Under the pieces are notes generated by a model. The model saw nothing but the letters and a program-made list of their open reading frames with translations, was not told the origin of the DNA and did no database searches. Shown piece after piece: positions 1 through 7,608 of a stretch of DNA of 64,000 nt (within the stretch, counting starts at the first letter, position 1; the number at the start of each line of letters is the position of its first letter). Source of the stretch: an uncultured Erysipelotrichaceae bacterium (GTDB taxonomy: Bacteria; Bacillota_I; Bacilli_A; Erysipelotrichales; Erysipelotrichaceae); contig CACXCB010000081.1 of the NCBI GenBank assembly GCA_902766005.1, positions 1-64,000 on the forward strand, in the 5' to 3' direction. The position numbers and the translations under genes were made by a program.

Positions 1-99
1 ACTTTTGATGTGCTTCCTGCTCGGTTTTTCAAAGATCTCCCGCCGCCGCCCCTCCGGCGACAGCTCAAATATACTACCACCTTTCCCTTCCCCTTGCAA
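1..99 (-). promoter_or_regulatory. probable rRNA operon promoter and leader
   Basis: On the minus strand a -35 TTGCAA (94-99) lies 17 bp from a -10 TAGTAT (71-76). It is followed by a GC-rich hairpin and then AGATCTTTGAAAA (about 22-34), which resembles the leader preceding 16S rRNA in many Bacillota. No rRNA is in the window; it would lie just beyond the left edge, transcribed leftward. The promoter is visible; the rRNA assignment is inference from the leader resemblance. Confidence 0.5.
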
Positions 100-143
100 T
101 ACCTTTTTTATCTTTTTTTTGCTTTTTTTTACTAAATTTATAA

Positions 144-166
144 AAGGTACCGTATTTCAGTACCTT
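144..166 (-). terminator. terminator of the pseudouridine operon
   Basis: AAGGTAC (144-150) pairs with GTACCTT (160-166) over a 9-nt loop, about 50 nt past the stop of the DUF402 gene. On the minus strand it runs into an AT-rich stretch. The stem is modest, so efficiency is uncertain. Confidence 0.5.
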
Positions 167-218
167 CTTTATGTATTTTTCTTTATATTTTGGTAATTTT
201 ACGATATCTGATTTATAA

Positions 219-755
219 TCAATAGTAATTTTCTTTTATATTTTTATATTTTCTTTCATATTCTTTAATACAAGCATCATTAAATGGATCTTCAGCTATT
301 TCCATCTTTGCCAACAGCACTTCCATTTCTTGTTCGACTATATTCATAATTCTTTCATCATAATGGTAAAACTCAGCATGTTCCAGATATTCTTTTCCGT
401 CAAGAATCTGGTAAGAACGATCCGGATACATTTTAATATCCAGATCATAATCAATATTTTTAATCGCTTCACCATCATAAATGCTGGGTGAAGCAAGATT
501 ACAGTAATAGTAAATGCCGCTGCTTCTTAACATACAAATAATGTTGTACCACTTTTCAGTATAAAAGAAGCAAATTGCAGGCTCTCTTGTCACCCATTTT
601 CTGCCATCGGCTTCTATAACCCACGCTTTTTCGGTAACCGCTACGATTTTTTCTTTATCAGCTTCTATAACCAAAGCCTTGCTCCATGTCCGATGAATGC
701 TTCCATTATGCTTGTAACTTTGTATATATACTTCCGAACCAACTCCCGGTATCAT
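219..755 (-). CDS. DUF402 nucleoside tri-/diphosphate phosphatase (Ntdp/YgaC family)
   Basis: The 178-residue protein has the full-length Ntdp/YgaC layout. Near the N-terminus it has YIQSYKHNGSIHRTW, then WVTREPAICFF, then the family signature around YYYCNLASPSIYDGEA and IDYDLDIKMYPD, whose acidic residues bind divalent metal. Characterised relatives hydrolyse nucleoside tri- and diphosphates. The start ATG at 755 follows an AGAG-type ribosome site. It is the last gene of a co-directional set (kinase, glycosidase, acetyltransferase), 21 nt after the acetyltransferase stop, so it may be co-transcribed with nucleoside salvage. Family assignment is strong; the physiological substrate here is unknown. 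Confidence 0.85.
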   Translation of the reverse strand: MIPGVGSEVYIQSYKHNGSIHRTWSKALVIEADKEKIVAVTEKAWVIEADGRKWVTREPAICFFYTEKWYNIICMLRSSGIYYYCNLASPSIYDGEAIKNIDYDLDIKMYPDRSYQILDGKEYLEHAEFYHYDERIMNIVEQEMEVLLAKMEIAEDPFNDACIKEYERKYKNIKENYY

Positions 756-776
756 TTTGAACTCTTTTCTAATATA

Positions 777-1595
777 TCACCTATATAAGTCATAAACGAC
801 GGTCTTTTCAAAATACTTTGTCGCTTCATCTATTGCCTGAGATCCGGAAAAATACTGTATTTTGCAATTTCCTAATGTTGTTTCGCGGATCATGTTTTTT
901 CTGGCCATGATTGCCTTTACCTTCATAAATGCCGAATTGTCAGTTGAAAGATCGAGATATTTTTTCCAAACTTCCGAACCGTCCTCTTCAATACAAGCTC
1001 CGTCAATGGCAATCGGCCTGCAATCACAACGATATTCCGCTAGATGCATGCAGGTACATTTATCAAAATCCACGCCAAGAAGCAACACTTTACCTTTCAG
1101 CTCATAAAGCCTTGCGCAAGGCGATTCTTCAGCAAGAGGAAAATGTAAAGATTGTCTGTTGCACAGCAGTTTTGCATATCTTCCCCATGCAGCATACGAT
1201 AAGGAAGGATGAGCAGAAATACATACACCTTCACGATGCCTGAAATTTTCAGCAATAGCCCCCATGGAATGTATATCACATGTCTGCTGATGGTAAGCAG
1301 GAATTGAATTTCTGACTTCCTTATATTTCGAAGGCAGGATCGATGGATTTTTCCATTTGCTCGGTTCACTGTTTTCTGTAGACTGTATAGGCATCAGAAT
1401 CGTGCCGCCGTTTTTCGCGATTTCCATCAATGCATCGACAACCGTTTCCGCACCGCCTACCACATACCCGAAAGCTGACAAGCTTGCATGAACCTCAATA
1501 ATTTGTCCGCCTGATACGCCCAGTCTTTTCAAAGTATCGATCAGTTGTTGTTTTGTGACGGGTTCAGCAACCATTTTATTCATCTCATTTTCCAT
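777..1595 (-). CDS. AAC(3)-family N-acetyltransferase
   Basis: The 272-residue protein is a member of the antibiotic N-acetyltransferase (AAC(3)) family: LGVSGGQIIEVHASLSAFG near residue 30, the GGTILMPIQS strand, HPSLSYAAWG, and the SPCARLYELKGKVLLLGVD block. Classical members acetylate the 3-amino group of aminoglycosides, but many chromosomal relatives have no known resistance role. It overlaps the end of psuG by 11 nt and is translationally coupled to it; an alternative start is the ATG at 1583. Its place in a pseudouridine operon argues for a metabolic or salvage role here, which is inference; resistance cannot be read from the sequence. Confidence 0.8.
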   Translation of the reverse strand: MENEMNKMVAEPVTKQQLIDTLKRLGVSGGQIIEVHASLSAFGYVVGGAETVVDALMEIAKNGGTILMPIQSTENSEPSKWKNPSILPSKYKEVRNSIPAYHQQTCDIHSMGAIAENFRHREGVCISAHPSLSYAAWGRYAKLLCNRQSLHFPLAEESPCARLYELKGKVLLLGVDFDKCTCMHLAEYRCDCRPIAIDGACIEEDGSEVWKKYLDLSTDNSAFMKVKAIMARKNMIRETTLGNCKIQYFSGSQAIDEATKYFEKTVVYDLYR

Positions 1596-2493
1596 AATAC
1601 TCTTTAGCTATTTCAGTTCCTACTTTTGCATTATTCAATACCAGTTTTATGTTGGCATTCAATGACTTTCCTTCTGTTATTTCCGCAATTTTTGCCAACA
1701 GGAAAGGCGTGCATTCTTTGCCGTGAATATGTCTTTCATCCATTTCAACCAGTGCTTCCTCAATCACTTTGTTGATTTCGGTTTCATCCATTGCATACTC
1801 TTCGGGAATCGGATTGGTGATTAAGACACCCCCATCCAGGCCGAAATTTCTCTTCGCCCTGACAATTTCCGCCGCTTCTGCTGCATCCTTGATTTTGTAA
1901 TCCACTTTCAAACCTGAAGAGCGGCTGTAGAATGCAGGAAGTTCTTCTGTCTGAAAACCAAGAACCGGTACGCCTTTTGTTTCAAGAACTTCCAGCGTTT
2001 TCGGAAGGTCAAGAATTGCTTTTGCTCCGGCACAAATGACCGTCACATTCGTCCTTCCCAATTCTTCCAGATCTGCCGAAACATCGAATGTAGTTTCCGC
2101 GCCTCTATGAACTCCGCCTATTCCACCTGTCACAAAGAACTCGATGCCGGCTTTTGCGGCAAGGATCATCGTTGTTGCAACAGTTGTTGCACCCCAAGAC
2201 TTGCTTGCAAAAATATACGGAAGATCACGTCTGGAAACTTTAGGGATTGTCTGTCCCCTTTTGCCGAATTCCTCTATCTCTTCCGGACTCATGCCGGCAA
2301 CACCCACACCATCTATAATGCCGATCGTTGCGGGAATACCGCCGTGATCACGAATGCCCTTTTCAACTGCCAAAGCAGTCTCCACATTTTGCGGATAAGG
2401 CATTCCATGTGATATTATGGTTGATTCCAATGCGACAACCGGTTTGCCTTCGCGGATTGCTTCTTCTACTTCTAAACTCATTCTTAAATTCAT
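1585..2493 (-). CDS. psuG: pseudouridine-5'-phosphate glycosidase
   Basis: PsuG cleaves the C-C glycosidic bond of pseudouridine 5'-phosphate to uracil and ribose 5-phosphate. The 302-residue length is typical. Family signatures are EGKPVVALESTIISHGMPYP near the N-terminus, KVSRRDLPY, GATTVATTMILAA with conserved Lys/Thr around the active site, FFVTGGIGGVHRGAE, and VICAGAKAILDLPKTLE. The start ATG overlaps the kinase stop by 4 nt (ATGA type), so kinase and glycosidase are translationally coupled, matching the two-step pathway of pseudouridine phosphorylation then cleavage. Confidence 0.95.
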   Translation of the reverse strand: MNLRMSLEVEEAIREGKPVVALESTIISHGMPYPQNVETALAVEKGIRDHGGIPATIGIIDGVGVAGMSPEEIEEFGKRGQTIPKVSRRDLPYIFASKSWGATTVATTMILAAKAGIEFFVTGGIGGVHRGAETTFDVSADLEELGRTNVTVICAGAKAILDLPKTLEVLETKGVPVLGFQTEELPAFYSRSSGLKVDYKIKDAAEAAEIVRAKRNFGLDGGVLITNPIPEEYAMDETEINKVIEEALVEMDERHIHGKECTPFLLAKIAEITEGKSLNANIKLVLNNAKVGTEIAKEYYGK

Positions 2494-3941
2494 AATACAT
2501 GCTCCTCGATTCTTATTTTTTCTAAAATATTTCTGACTCTTGCCTCGGTTATATTCTCTCTTTCATCCTTGTTGCTTCCAATGACAGCAATTGCAGTACA
2601 AATTGCAAATCGTATCGCTTCATTTGCAATTTTCCCCTGCAGCCTGCAGTGTAAATATCCGCTCATGAACGAATCACCCCCACCGGTCGCATTTATAACA
2701 GTAACTTCAGGATGAGTATAATACCACTTTCCCTGACTGTTGCCAAACAATACACCGTTTTTTCCTAATGTTATGGCAATTTCTTTAATGCCTCTCTGTA
2801 AAAACCAGTCCAGGCTCATTATGCCTGTCAAAGTATCCTCAATTTTGATTCCGGTCATTTTTTCACTTTCAATCTGATTTGCCTTGAAAAAACTGATTTT
2901 CTGCAGATATGGCATGAACTGTGATACTTTAGCTGCACTGACAGGATCAGCAGCAACAATGCATTTTGCATTGTCAAAAACCGCATGAAGACATGCCTCA
3001 TTCAGATTTGCATCGACAACAAGGATGTCATCCTCATGCATTTGATGCAGAATATCGGCATAGTATTGAGGATCCATATCCTCCATCAGCTTCATGTCAT
3101 TGACAGCAACATGCATATCGCCCAAATGATCCAATACCGCAAGATAATAGGAAGAATGCCTGTCTGAATCCACGGAAAGTGAACAATCAATGCCTTTTTC
3201 CTCACAGTCTTTCAGCATCATTCTGCCAAACAGGTCTTTCGAAAAACAGCTGACAAATCTGGGTGTTTCGCCCATAGAAGCCAGAAACTGTGCAATGTTT
3301 CTGCCTACACCGCCAAAGGTTATCGAAGTTTCGCCGATATTGGAATCGTGCAGGACAATCGGATGATCCGATCTGCCGCATATATCAATATTTGCCGCAC
3401 CGAAAACATACACATTGCGCTGATAAACAGCTTTCCTAAGATACTGGATCCAAGAATCCAGCTGCATGCTGTCTGCTTCATTCTTCTGCAAAGCAGTATA
3501 AGCAGCTACCATCACCTCCTGTACCTCTTTCGGCACCTCATTTGCAGGCTTTTGTGCAATGGCACGGATATATGACATAACTTCTGTGGATTTCACAAAG
3601 ATCTTATGCTCTTCCTCTGTTTCCTTCATGATGCGGCACAACTGCCATTTTCGGTTTGTTTCCGTATAAGAGACAAGGATAAAAGGATCATTCTGTTCTA
3701 TTTTTAATATTTCATTTACATTACGGACATCTGCATCTGAAAGACCATACATAAATACATAGGTATTCTGATACAACTTACCGCATTCAGAATCATGAAA
3801 TTCAAGCTGAAAAGCTTCTTCCAGTGTCAAATCCAGTGACCGATCATCAATAAACAGGATATGAATACCCAATGTTTCCAGTTTTTCAGCCAACAAATCT
3901 CTATTTATGAGAGATTTGTGATAAATCAGCATTTTCTTCAT
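2490..3941 (-). CDS. psuK: PfkB-family kinase, probable pseudouridine kinase, with N-terminal DUF3783-like domain
   Basis: The C-terminal ~300 residues are a ribokinase/PfkB fold: VYVFGAANIDICG opens the domain, FGGVGRNIAQFLASMG is the substrate-side motif, and NATGGGDSFMSGYL holds the catalytic Asp. Adjacency to psuG makes pseudouridine the likely substrate. The first ~130 residues are extra: MKKMLIYHKSL, then VFMYGLSDADV, then YTETNRKWQLCRIM and EEEH, a pattern like DUF3783. The start at 3941 is chosen because GGAG sits 6 nt upstream of that ATG; ATGs at 3944 and 3953 are alternatives, while a longer reading has no ribosome site. The kinase call is firm; the extra domain is a probable assignment and its role is unknown. 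Confidence 0.85.
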   Translation of the reverse strand: MKKMLIYHKSLINRDLLAEKLETLGIHILFIDDRSLDLTLEEAFQLEFHDSECGKLYQNTYVFMYGLSDADVRNVNEILKIEQNDPFILVSYTETNRKWQLCRIMKETEEEHKIFVKSTEVMSYIRAIAQKPANEVPKEVQEVMVAAYTALQKNEADSMQLDSWIQYLRKAVYQRNVYVFGAANIDICGRSDHPIVLHDSNIGETSITFGGVGRNIAQFLASMGETPRFVSCFSKDLFGRMMLKDCEEKGIDCSLSVDSDRHSSYYLAVLDHLGDMHVAVNDMKLMEDMDPQYYADILHQMHEDDILVVDANLNEACLHAVFDNAKCIVAADPVSAAKVSQFMPYLQKISFFKANQIESEKMTGIKIEDTLTGIMSLDWFLQRGIKEIAITLGKNGVLFGNSQGKWYYTHPEVTVINATGGGDSFMSGYLHCRLQGKIANEAIRFAICTAIAVIGSNKDERENITEARVRNILEKIRIEEHVL

Positions 3942-3997
3942 CATATTCTCCATTCCTATTTTACTATGATCACGGATTTTTATAAATGCGGAAGACT

Positions 3998-4015
3998 TTA
4001 TTTTTATAAAAATAA
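3998..4015. promoter_or_regulatory. perfect 18-bp palindrome in divergent promoter region
   Basis: TTATTTTTATAAAAATAA is its own reverse complement. It overlaps the -35/spacer of a candidate promoter for the DtxR-like gene (TTTATT 3997-4002, 17 bp, TACAAT 4020-4025) and lies just upstream of a weaker promoter for psuK. The 10-mer TTTTTATAAA recurs at 3977-3986. Position and symmetry suggest an operator, most simply for the adjacent DtxR-like regulator. Confidence 0.5.
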
Positions 4016-4052
4016 CCCTTACAATAATAGCAGAAAAAGGAGATTTACTTTC

Positions 4053-4430
4053 ATGCAAATATACGAATCCGCAGAAGATTATCTGGAATCTATTCTGATT
4101 ATCCAGGAAAAAAAAGGCAGTGTCCATTCTATAGACATTGCCGAAGAAAAGCATTTTTCAAAAGCAAGTGTATCCGTCGCTATGAAAAAACTTCGTGAAA
4201 ACGGTTATATATCCATGGAAAAAAACGGGGAGCTGACCTTATTGCCCCCCGGAAGAGCAATCGCTGAAAAAATATATGAAAGGCATAAGGTTTTGACCGC
4301 TTTTTTCCGCAGCATAGGTGTCGATGATGAGACAGCCGCAAAAGATGCCTGCAAGGTCGAGCACGATTTGTCTGAAGTAACTTTTGAAAAGCTGAAAAAC
4401 TACATTTCTAATACGGAATATAGTTTATAG
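4053..4430 (+). CDS. DtxR/MntR-family metal-dependent transcriptional regulator
   Basis: The 125-residue protein has the DtxR winged helix (residues 1-65, with SIDIAEEKHFSKASVSVAMK as recognition helix region) and the short dimerisation domain. It lacks the SH3-like domain, as in MntR. Metal-ligand positions visible by family alignment are Asp9 and Glu12 (SAEDYLES), the His of YERHKVL, and DACKVEH. The Cys in DACKVEH matches the Fe-type DtxR arrangement more than the Glu of Bacillus MntR, so iron or manganese sensing is possible. The start ATG has AAAAAGGAGA 9 nt upstream. It is divergent from psuK and overlaps the converging gene at 4408 by 23 nt. Confidence 0.88.
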   Translation: MQIYESAEDYLESILIIQEKKGSVHSIDIAEEKHFSKASVSVAMKKLRENGYISMEKNGELTLLPPGRAIAEKIYERHKVLTAFFRSIGVDDETAAKDACKVEHDLSEVTFEKLKNYISNTEYSL

Positions 4431-5019
4431 GCACCTCTTTGGAATAGATTGCAATCGGAACCAGTTTATTGTGATCCTCCAGATCGTGACTGCAAACAAG
4501 CATATGACCATCTTTGTTTTTCGACCCATCCTCAAACCGGAATAATATGACATTATCCTTGTCATGATACACCCTAGCCTTGAGGAAAGAACTATTTCCA
4601 TCAATACGGAGGCCTATCAGATTATTTTTATAATGCTTCTGTATGCGATACGGTATTTTTAATGCCGGCGTATGATATTTATATATAGTAAAGTTTTTTT
4701 CAACCCAGATGGAATAGCTATTTACGACTTCTTCAAAAAAGTTATCGTCATTGATCAGTTTACACATATTGTCTTTCAAAAAATCATAGGGAAGAATATG
4801 AAGATTTTTTTCATCTTCCCTGATAAAGTGCAACGTTTTGTAATTGACCCATCCAAGTGGAACAAATACAAGCCCCTGATCCGGTGTAAGGCATGTCGCA
4901 ATCATTGCCCCATCCATATCCGGGGTTTTTTTCACGCAGAGCATCTTTTCGATTCTTTCATCATTCACAACGAAAAAACGTGACAGCAGTGCATGATATA
5001 AAGCTTTTTTTACAATCAT
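4408..5019 (-). CDS. hypothetical protein
   Basis: I do not recognise this 203-residue protein. It has no signal peptide, membrane segment or obvious catalytic motif; it is rich in Lys, Asp and aromatic residues and looks cytoplasmic, with blocks such as TPDQGLVFVPLGWVNYKTL and NNLIGLRIDGNSSFLKARV. The start at 5019 is supported by GAAGGAG 6 nt upstream. It converges on the DtxR-like gene with a 23-nt tail-to-tail overlap, an arrangement that could generate antisense interference. Confidence 0.6.
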   Translation of the reverse strand: MIVKKALYHALLSRFFVVNDERIEKMLCVKKTPDMDGAMIATCLTPDQGLVFVPLGWVNYKTLHFIREDEKNLHILPYDFLKDNMCKLINDDNFFEEVVNSYSIWVEKNFTIYKYHTPALKIPYRIQKHYKNNLIGLRIDGNSSFLKARVYHDKDNVILFRFEDGSKNKDGHMLVCSHDLEDHNKLVPIAIYSKEVPINYIPY

Positions 5020-5223
5020 ATCGTTCTCCTTCAAATGATCTTCCTGTTTAGTTCACACCTAATATTATGAACGCTGTTTTCCCGGAAGTACATACAAAAA
5101 AACAATTTCCAAACGAAACCGCAGATTTTTGAATCCTGTTGGTTTTCAGCCACCGGTTTTGTCGTCGGCAATATAAAATTCTGGCATTTTTACATAACCT
5201 TGTGTATAATACTAACGATATAT

Positions 5224-5297
5224 GTCCTCGTAGCTCAGCAGGATAGAGCGTCCGCCTCCTAAGCGGAAGGTCGTGGGTTCGAATCCCGCCGAGGACG
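5224..5297 (+). tRNA. tRNA-Arg (CCT)
   Basis: The acceptor GTCCTCG pairs with CGAGGAC. The anticodon stem TCCGC/GCGGA (5251-5255/5263-5267) encloses loop CTCCTAA with anticodon CCT at 5258-5260, and the T-loop has GGTTCGAATCC. CCA is not encoded. An extended -10 (TGTGTATAAT, 5201-5210) lies upstream, and tRNA-Pro follows after 12 nt, so the pair is probably co-transcribed. Confidence 0.95.
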
Positions 5298-5309
5298 TGT
5301 GAATATTTA

Positions 5310-5383
5310 CGGGATGTAGCGCAGTTTGGTAGCGCACTTCAATGGGGTTGAAGGGGTCGCAAGTTCAAATCTTGTCATCCCGA
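5310..5383 (+). tRNA. tRNA-Pro (GGG)
   Basis: The acceptor CGGGATG pairs with CATCCCG. The anticodon stem CTTCA/TGAAG (5337-5341/5349-5353) frames loop ATGGGGT with anticodon GGG at 5344-5346. CCA is not encoded. It shares a transcript with the preceding tRNA-Arg and ends at a terminator at 5388-5421. Confidence 0.95.
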
Positions 5384-5387
5384 CGAA

Positions 5388-5425
5388 AAAACCGCGCAAC
5401 CGTTTGTTCTTGTGCGGTTTTATTT
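5388..5425 (+). terminator. terminator after tRNA-Arg/tRNA-Pro
   Basis: AAAACCGCGCAA (5388-5399) pairs with TTGTGCGGTTTT (5410-5421) with one G-U pair, followed by a T-rich run. It also precedes the small ORF at 5447, so part of the tRNA transcription may read through into the sortase pair. Confidence 0.75.
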
Positions 5426-5446
5426 TTATCAGGAGAATTCAGAAAA

Positions 5447-5605
5447 ATGAAAAAATACGTTTATGCACTGGTTGTATTAGCTGCCATGATTATTACTGCA
5501 ACAAATCCGGCTCTGAACATTCTGACCAAAATCATTGTTGCTGCAGCATGTATCTTCACCATATTTGTCCTTTTAACGGAAAACCGCTATTCAGATGGAA
5601 AATAG
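5447..5605 (+). CDS. small membrane protein upstream of sortase
   Basis: This is a 52-residue ORF with two hydrophobic segments (VYALVVLAAMIITA and TKIIVAAACIFTIFVLL) and a short polar tail, so a two-helix membrane microprotein is predicted. AGGAGA lies 10 nt before the ATG. It stops 2 nt before the sortase start, implying translational coupling. No family is recognised; a role with the sortase is inferred only from position. Confidence 0.6.
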   Translation: MKKYVYALVVLAAMIITATNPALNILTKIIVAAACIFTIFVLLTENRYSDGK

Positions 5606-5607
5606 AA

Positions 5608-6465
5608 ATGAAAAAGAGAAAACTGAAAAAAAGTGTTAAAATTGTCTTCACCTTTCTGTTTCTCGTGATTGCATTATCTGTTTTCTTTTTCCTGCGGCAT
5701 TTGGACCTGCAGCCTGATCAGCCGGAAGTCCCGGAAACTGCAGAAACTCCGGTTCCAAGAAAAATGTCGGAGAAAGCGAGCCTGGTCAAATTTGAATTTG
5801 TTCCGGAGGAAGATCCACCGGAATACTACTTCGATGAAGAGCGAATTCAAACACTCCGTAATACATTTGCGGAAGACCATTCGATAAACAACGACGTAAA
5901 AGCCATTCTTGTTTTTCAAAGCGGCCTTGTTGAACAGCCTGTACTTCGTGGGACTGACAACGATCACTATCTGTATTGTGACTGGACAAACCATCAATAT
6001 CGCTCATGGGGATCCATTATGATGGAATGCGAGGATGTTTTTCCTGAGGAAGAACAAAACACTTCCATTTACGGTCATTATGTATATCCCATACGTACCC
6101 CTGACAGAACCGTTATGTTTACCCCTCTTGCGCTCCTGATGAAACAGGAAAATTATGAGGAAAACAAATATCTTGCAATGGTGACTGATGAAGAGATACG
6201 TTATTATGAAATTGCAAGTGTTGTCAATATTGCCCTTGTCGATCACGACTATCTGCCATCTGACATGGAATATTCCATCAGCAATTTTGATGAAGACTAT
6301 TTTGAAAACTACATGAAGCGTGTCGAAGAACGTGAATACTATGACACAGGCATAGACATCTCCTATGAGGATCATATGCTGACTTTGCAGACATGTATAG
6401 AAAACTATCCTGAGAACAGAGAACTTGTATTATGCAGGGAACTGGAACGTATTCAGTTTGAATAA
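5608..6465 (+). CDS. class B sortase
   Basis: Sortases are extracytoplasmic Cys transpeptidases that attach surface proteins to peptidoglycan. The 285-residue protein has an uncleaved N-terminal anchor (residues 9-29), a Pro-rich linker, and the catalytic fold. TSIYGHYV carries the catalytic His157, LTLQTC carries Cys263, and Arg271 or Arg277 follows in ENRELVLCREL. Spacing of the Cys strand fits class B. No LPXTG/NPXTN substrate or pilin gene is near, so it is an orphan in this window. It is coupled to the 52-residue membrane protein upstream. Confidence 0.88.
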   Translation: MKKRKLKKSVKIVFTFLFLVIALSVFFFLRHLDLQPDQPEVPETAETPVPRKMSEKASLVKFEFVPEEDPPEYYFDEERIQTLRNTFAEDHSINNDVKAILVFQSGLVEQPVLRGTDNDHYLYCDWTNHQYRSWGSIMMECEDVFPEEEQNTSIYGHYVYPIRTPDRTVMFTPLALLMKQENYEENKYLAMVTDEEIRYYEIASVVNIALVDHDYLPSDMEYSISNFDEDYFENYMKRVEEREYYDTGIDISYEDHMLTLQTCIENYPENRELVLCRELERIQFE

Positions 6466-6474
6466 AAATATAAA

Positions 6475-6503
6475 TTGAATATTCCACCGATTTCCCTTAT
6501 AAT
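6475..6503 (+). promoter_or_regulatory. promoter of tRNA-Thr
   Basis: TTGAAT (6475-6480), a 17-bp spacer and a consensus TATAAT (6498-6503) sit 16 bp ahead of the tRNA. Confidence 0.8.
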
Positions 6504-6519
6504 AAGAAAGCTTTCAAAA

Positions 6520-6592
6520 GCCGACATAGCTCAGCTGGCAGAGCAACTCATTCGTAATGAGTAGGTCGTTGGTTCGAATCCGATTGTCGGCA
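6520..6592 (+). tRNA. tRNA-Thr (CGT)
   Basis: The acceptor GCCGACA pairs with TGTCGGC. The anticodon stem ACTCA/TGAGT frames loop TTCGTAA with anticodon CGT, and the T-arm has GGTTCGAATCC. CCA is not encoded. It is a monocistronic gene with its own promoter and terminator. Confidence 0.95.
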
Positions 6593-6600
6593 TAACAAAA

Positions 6601-6638
6601 AAGGTTCAAAAGTAACAGTAACTTTTGAGCCTTTTTTT
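6601..6638 (+). terminator. terminator after tRNA-Thr
   Basis: AAGGTTCAAAAGT (6601-6613) pairs with ACTTTTGAGCCTT (6621-6633, one wobble) and is followed by a run of T. It faces the end of the PAP2 gene at 6689 and may act in both directions. Confidence 0.85.
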
Positions 6639-6688
6639 AAATCCGAAATAATCCTTTTTCCGCAAATCATCGTTCTCATTCTTCATCT

Positions 6689-7603
6689 TTATTCAGAATG
6701 AGAATCGGAAGAAATCCTATTTTCTGATTTAAACAGCCTGACAAATATAAACGGTACCAGGGCCATGACTGTCAATGCGATAAGATAATACCGGACAAAA
6801 CAAAAACCCTCTGCTTCCAGCCAGCCTGTACACAAATAGATACAGCCAGTCACAAGAATGCCACAAAATAACCTGCAGAATAATGCACGATAATGACCTG
6901 CATTCTTCAGATTTATATACTTTCTTTCAATGATCATTCCGCTGAAGAATCCCAAAAACAGACCTGTTCCCTGCATCATTTCGTCATTTTTGAGTAAAGG
7001 CAGATTCATCTGTCCGTTTATTTCAAGGATCACCATCAGAAAAACCAGAGCCGACAATCCCAGTGTCATCAGGAAGATTTTATCCCCTCGATCTTTATCC
7101 TCCAAATATCGGTTGGCCTTTTTCAATACCAGATAGATGCCGAAAGATTCCAGAATACCACAACATACATCCTGTGGCGTGTGTACCCCAAGGAACATTC
7201 TCGAAAAACCGATACTCAAAACAAGAAGAAAACAAATCCATCTGTATCGCTTGTATTCCATTCCCATTGTACCGAAGATCGAACCCGATACCTCCGAATG
7301 GCCGCTGGGAAATGAATATCCTGTAGCACCTGTTTTGGCTTTGGGATTGGGAACGATACGCTCATCCCTGACCCAGGGTCTTTGGATTTGGAAAATATTC
7401 TTCAGGCAGTTATTGCACATATTGCCTGTAACAGCATTCATCAAAATAAAACAGCCCTCCTGTTTGTCAATTCCCCAATACAGAATAACAGAAATGACAA
7501 CACCAATCCCAAGGCTGTAAGATGTCAGCAGGACAAAGAAATTTTCAATCCAGCTCAATGCATAACGGATATTTTGCAGCCACAGCAAAATCAGAATATC
7601 CAT
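6689..7603 (-). CDS. PAP2-family membrane phosphatase
   Basis: The 304-residue polytopic protein carries all three PAP2 motifs: KNIFQIQRP (KX6RP), SFPSGHS, and SRMFLGVHTPQDV (SRX5HX3D). Members dephosphorylate lipid phosphates such as undecaprenyl diphosphate or phosphatidate at the membrane. About ten hydrophobic segments are visible, with a C-terminal extension of extra helices beyond the catalytic core. It begins 5 nt after the HU stop, so it is likely translated from the HU transcript. The substrate cannot be told from sequence. Confidence 0.85.
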   Translation of the reverse strand: MDILILLWLQNIRYALSWIENFFVLLTSYSLGIGVVISVILYWGIDKQEGCFILMNAVTGNMCNNCLKNIFQIQRPWVRDERIVPNPKAKTGATGYSFPSGHSEVSGSIFGTMGMEYKRYRWICFLLVLSIGFSRMFLGVHTPQDVCCGILESFGIYLVLKKANRYLEDKDRGDKIFLMTLGLSALVFLMVILEINGQMNLPLLKNDEMMQGTGLFLGFFSGMIIERKYINLKNAGHYRALFCRLFCGILVTGCIYLCTGWLEAEGFCFVRYYLIALTVMALVPFIFVRLFKSENRISSDSHSE

Positions 7604-7608
7604 AATAA

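Noticed and set aside
777-1595. Acquired aminoglycoside resistance cassette
   Set aside because: No mobile element or base composition shift; the gene is translationally coupled to psuG, so it looks native.
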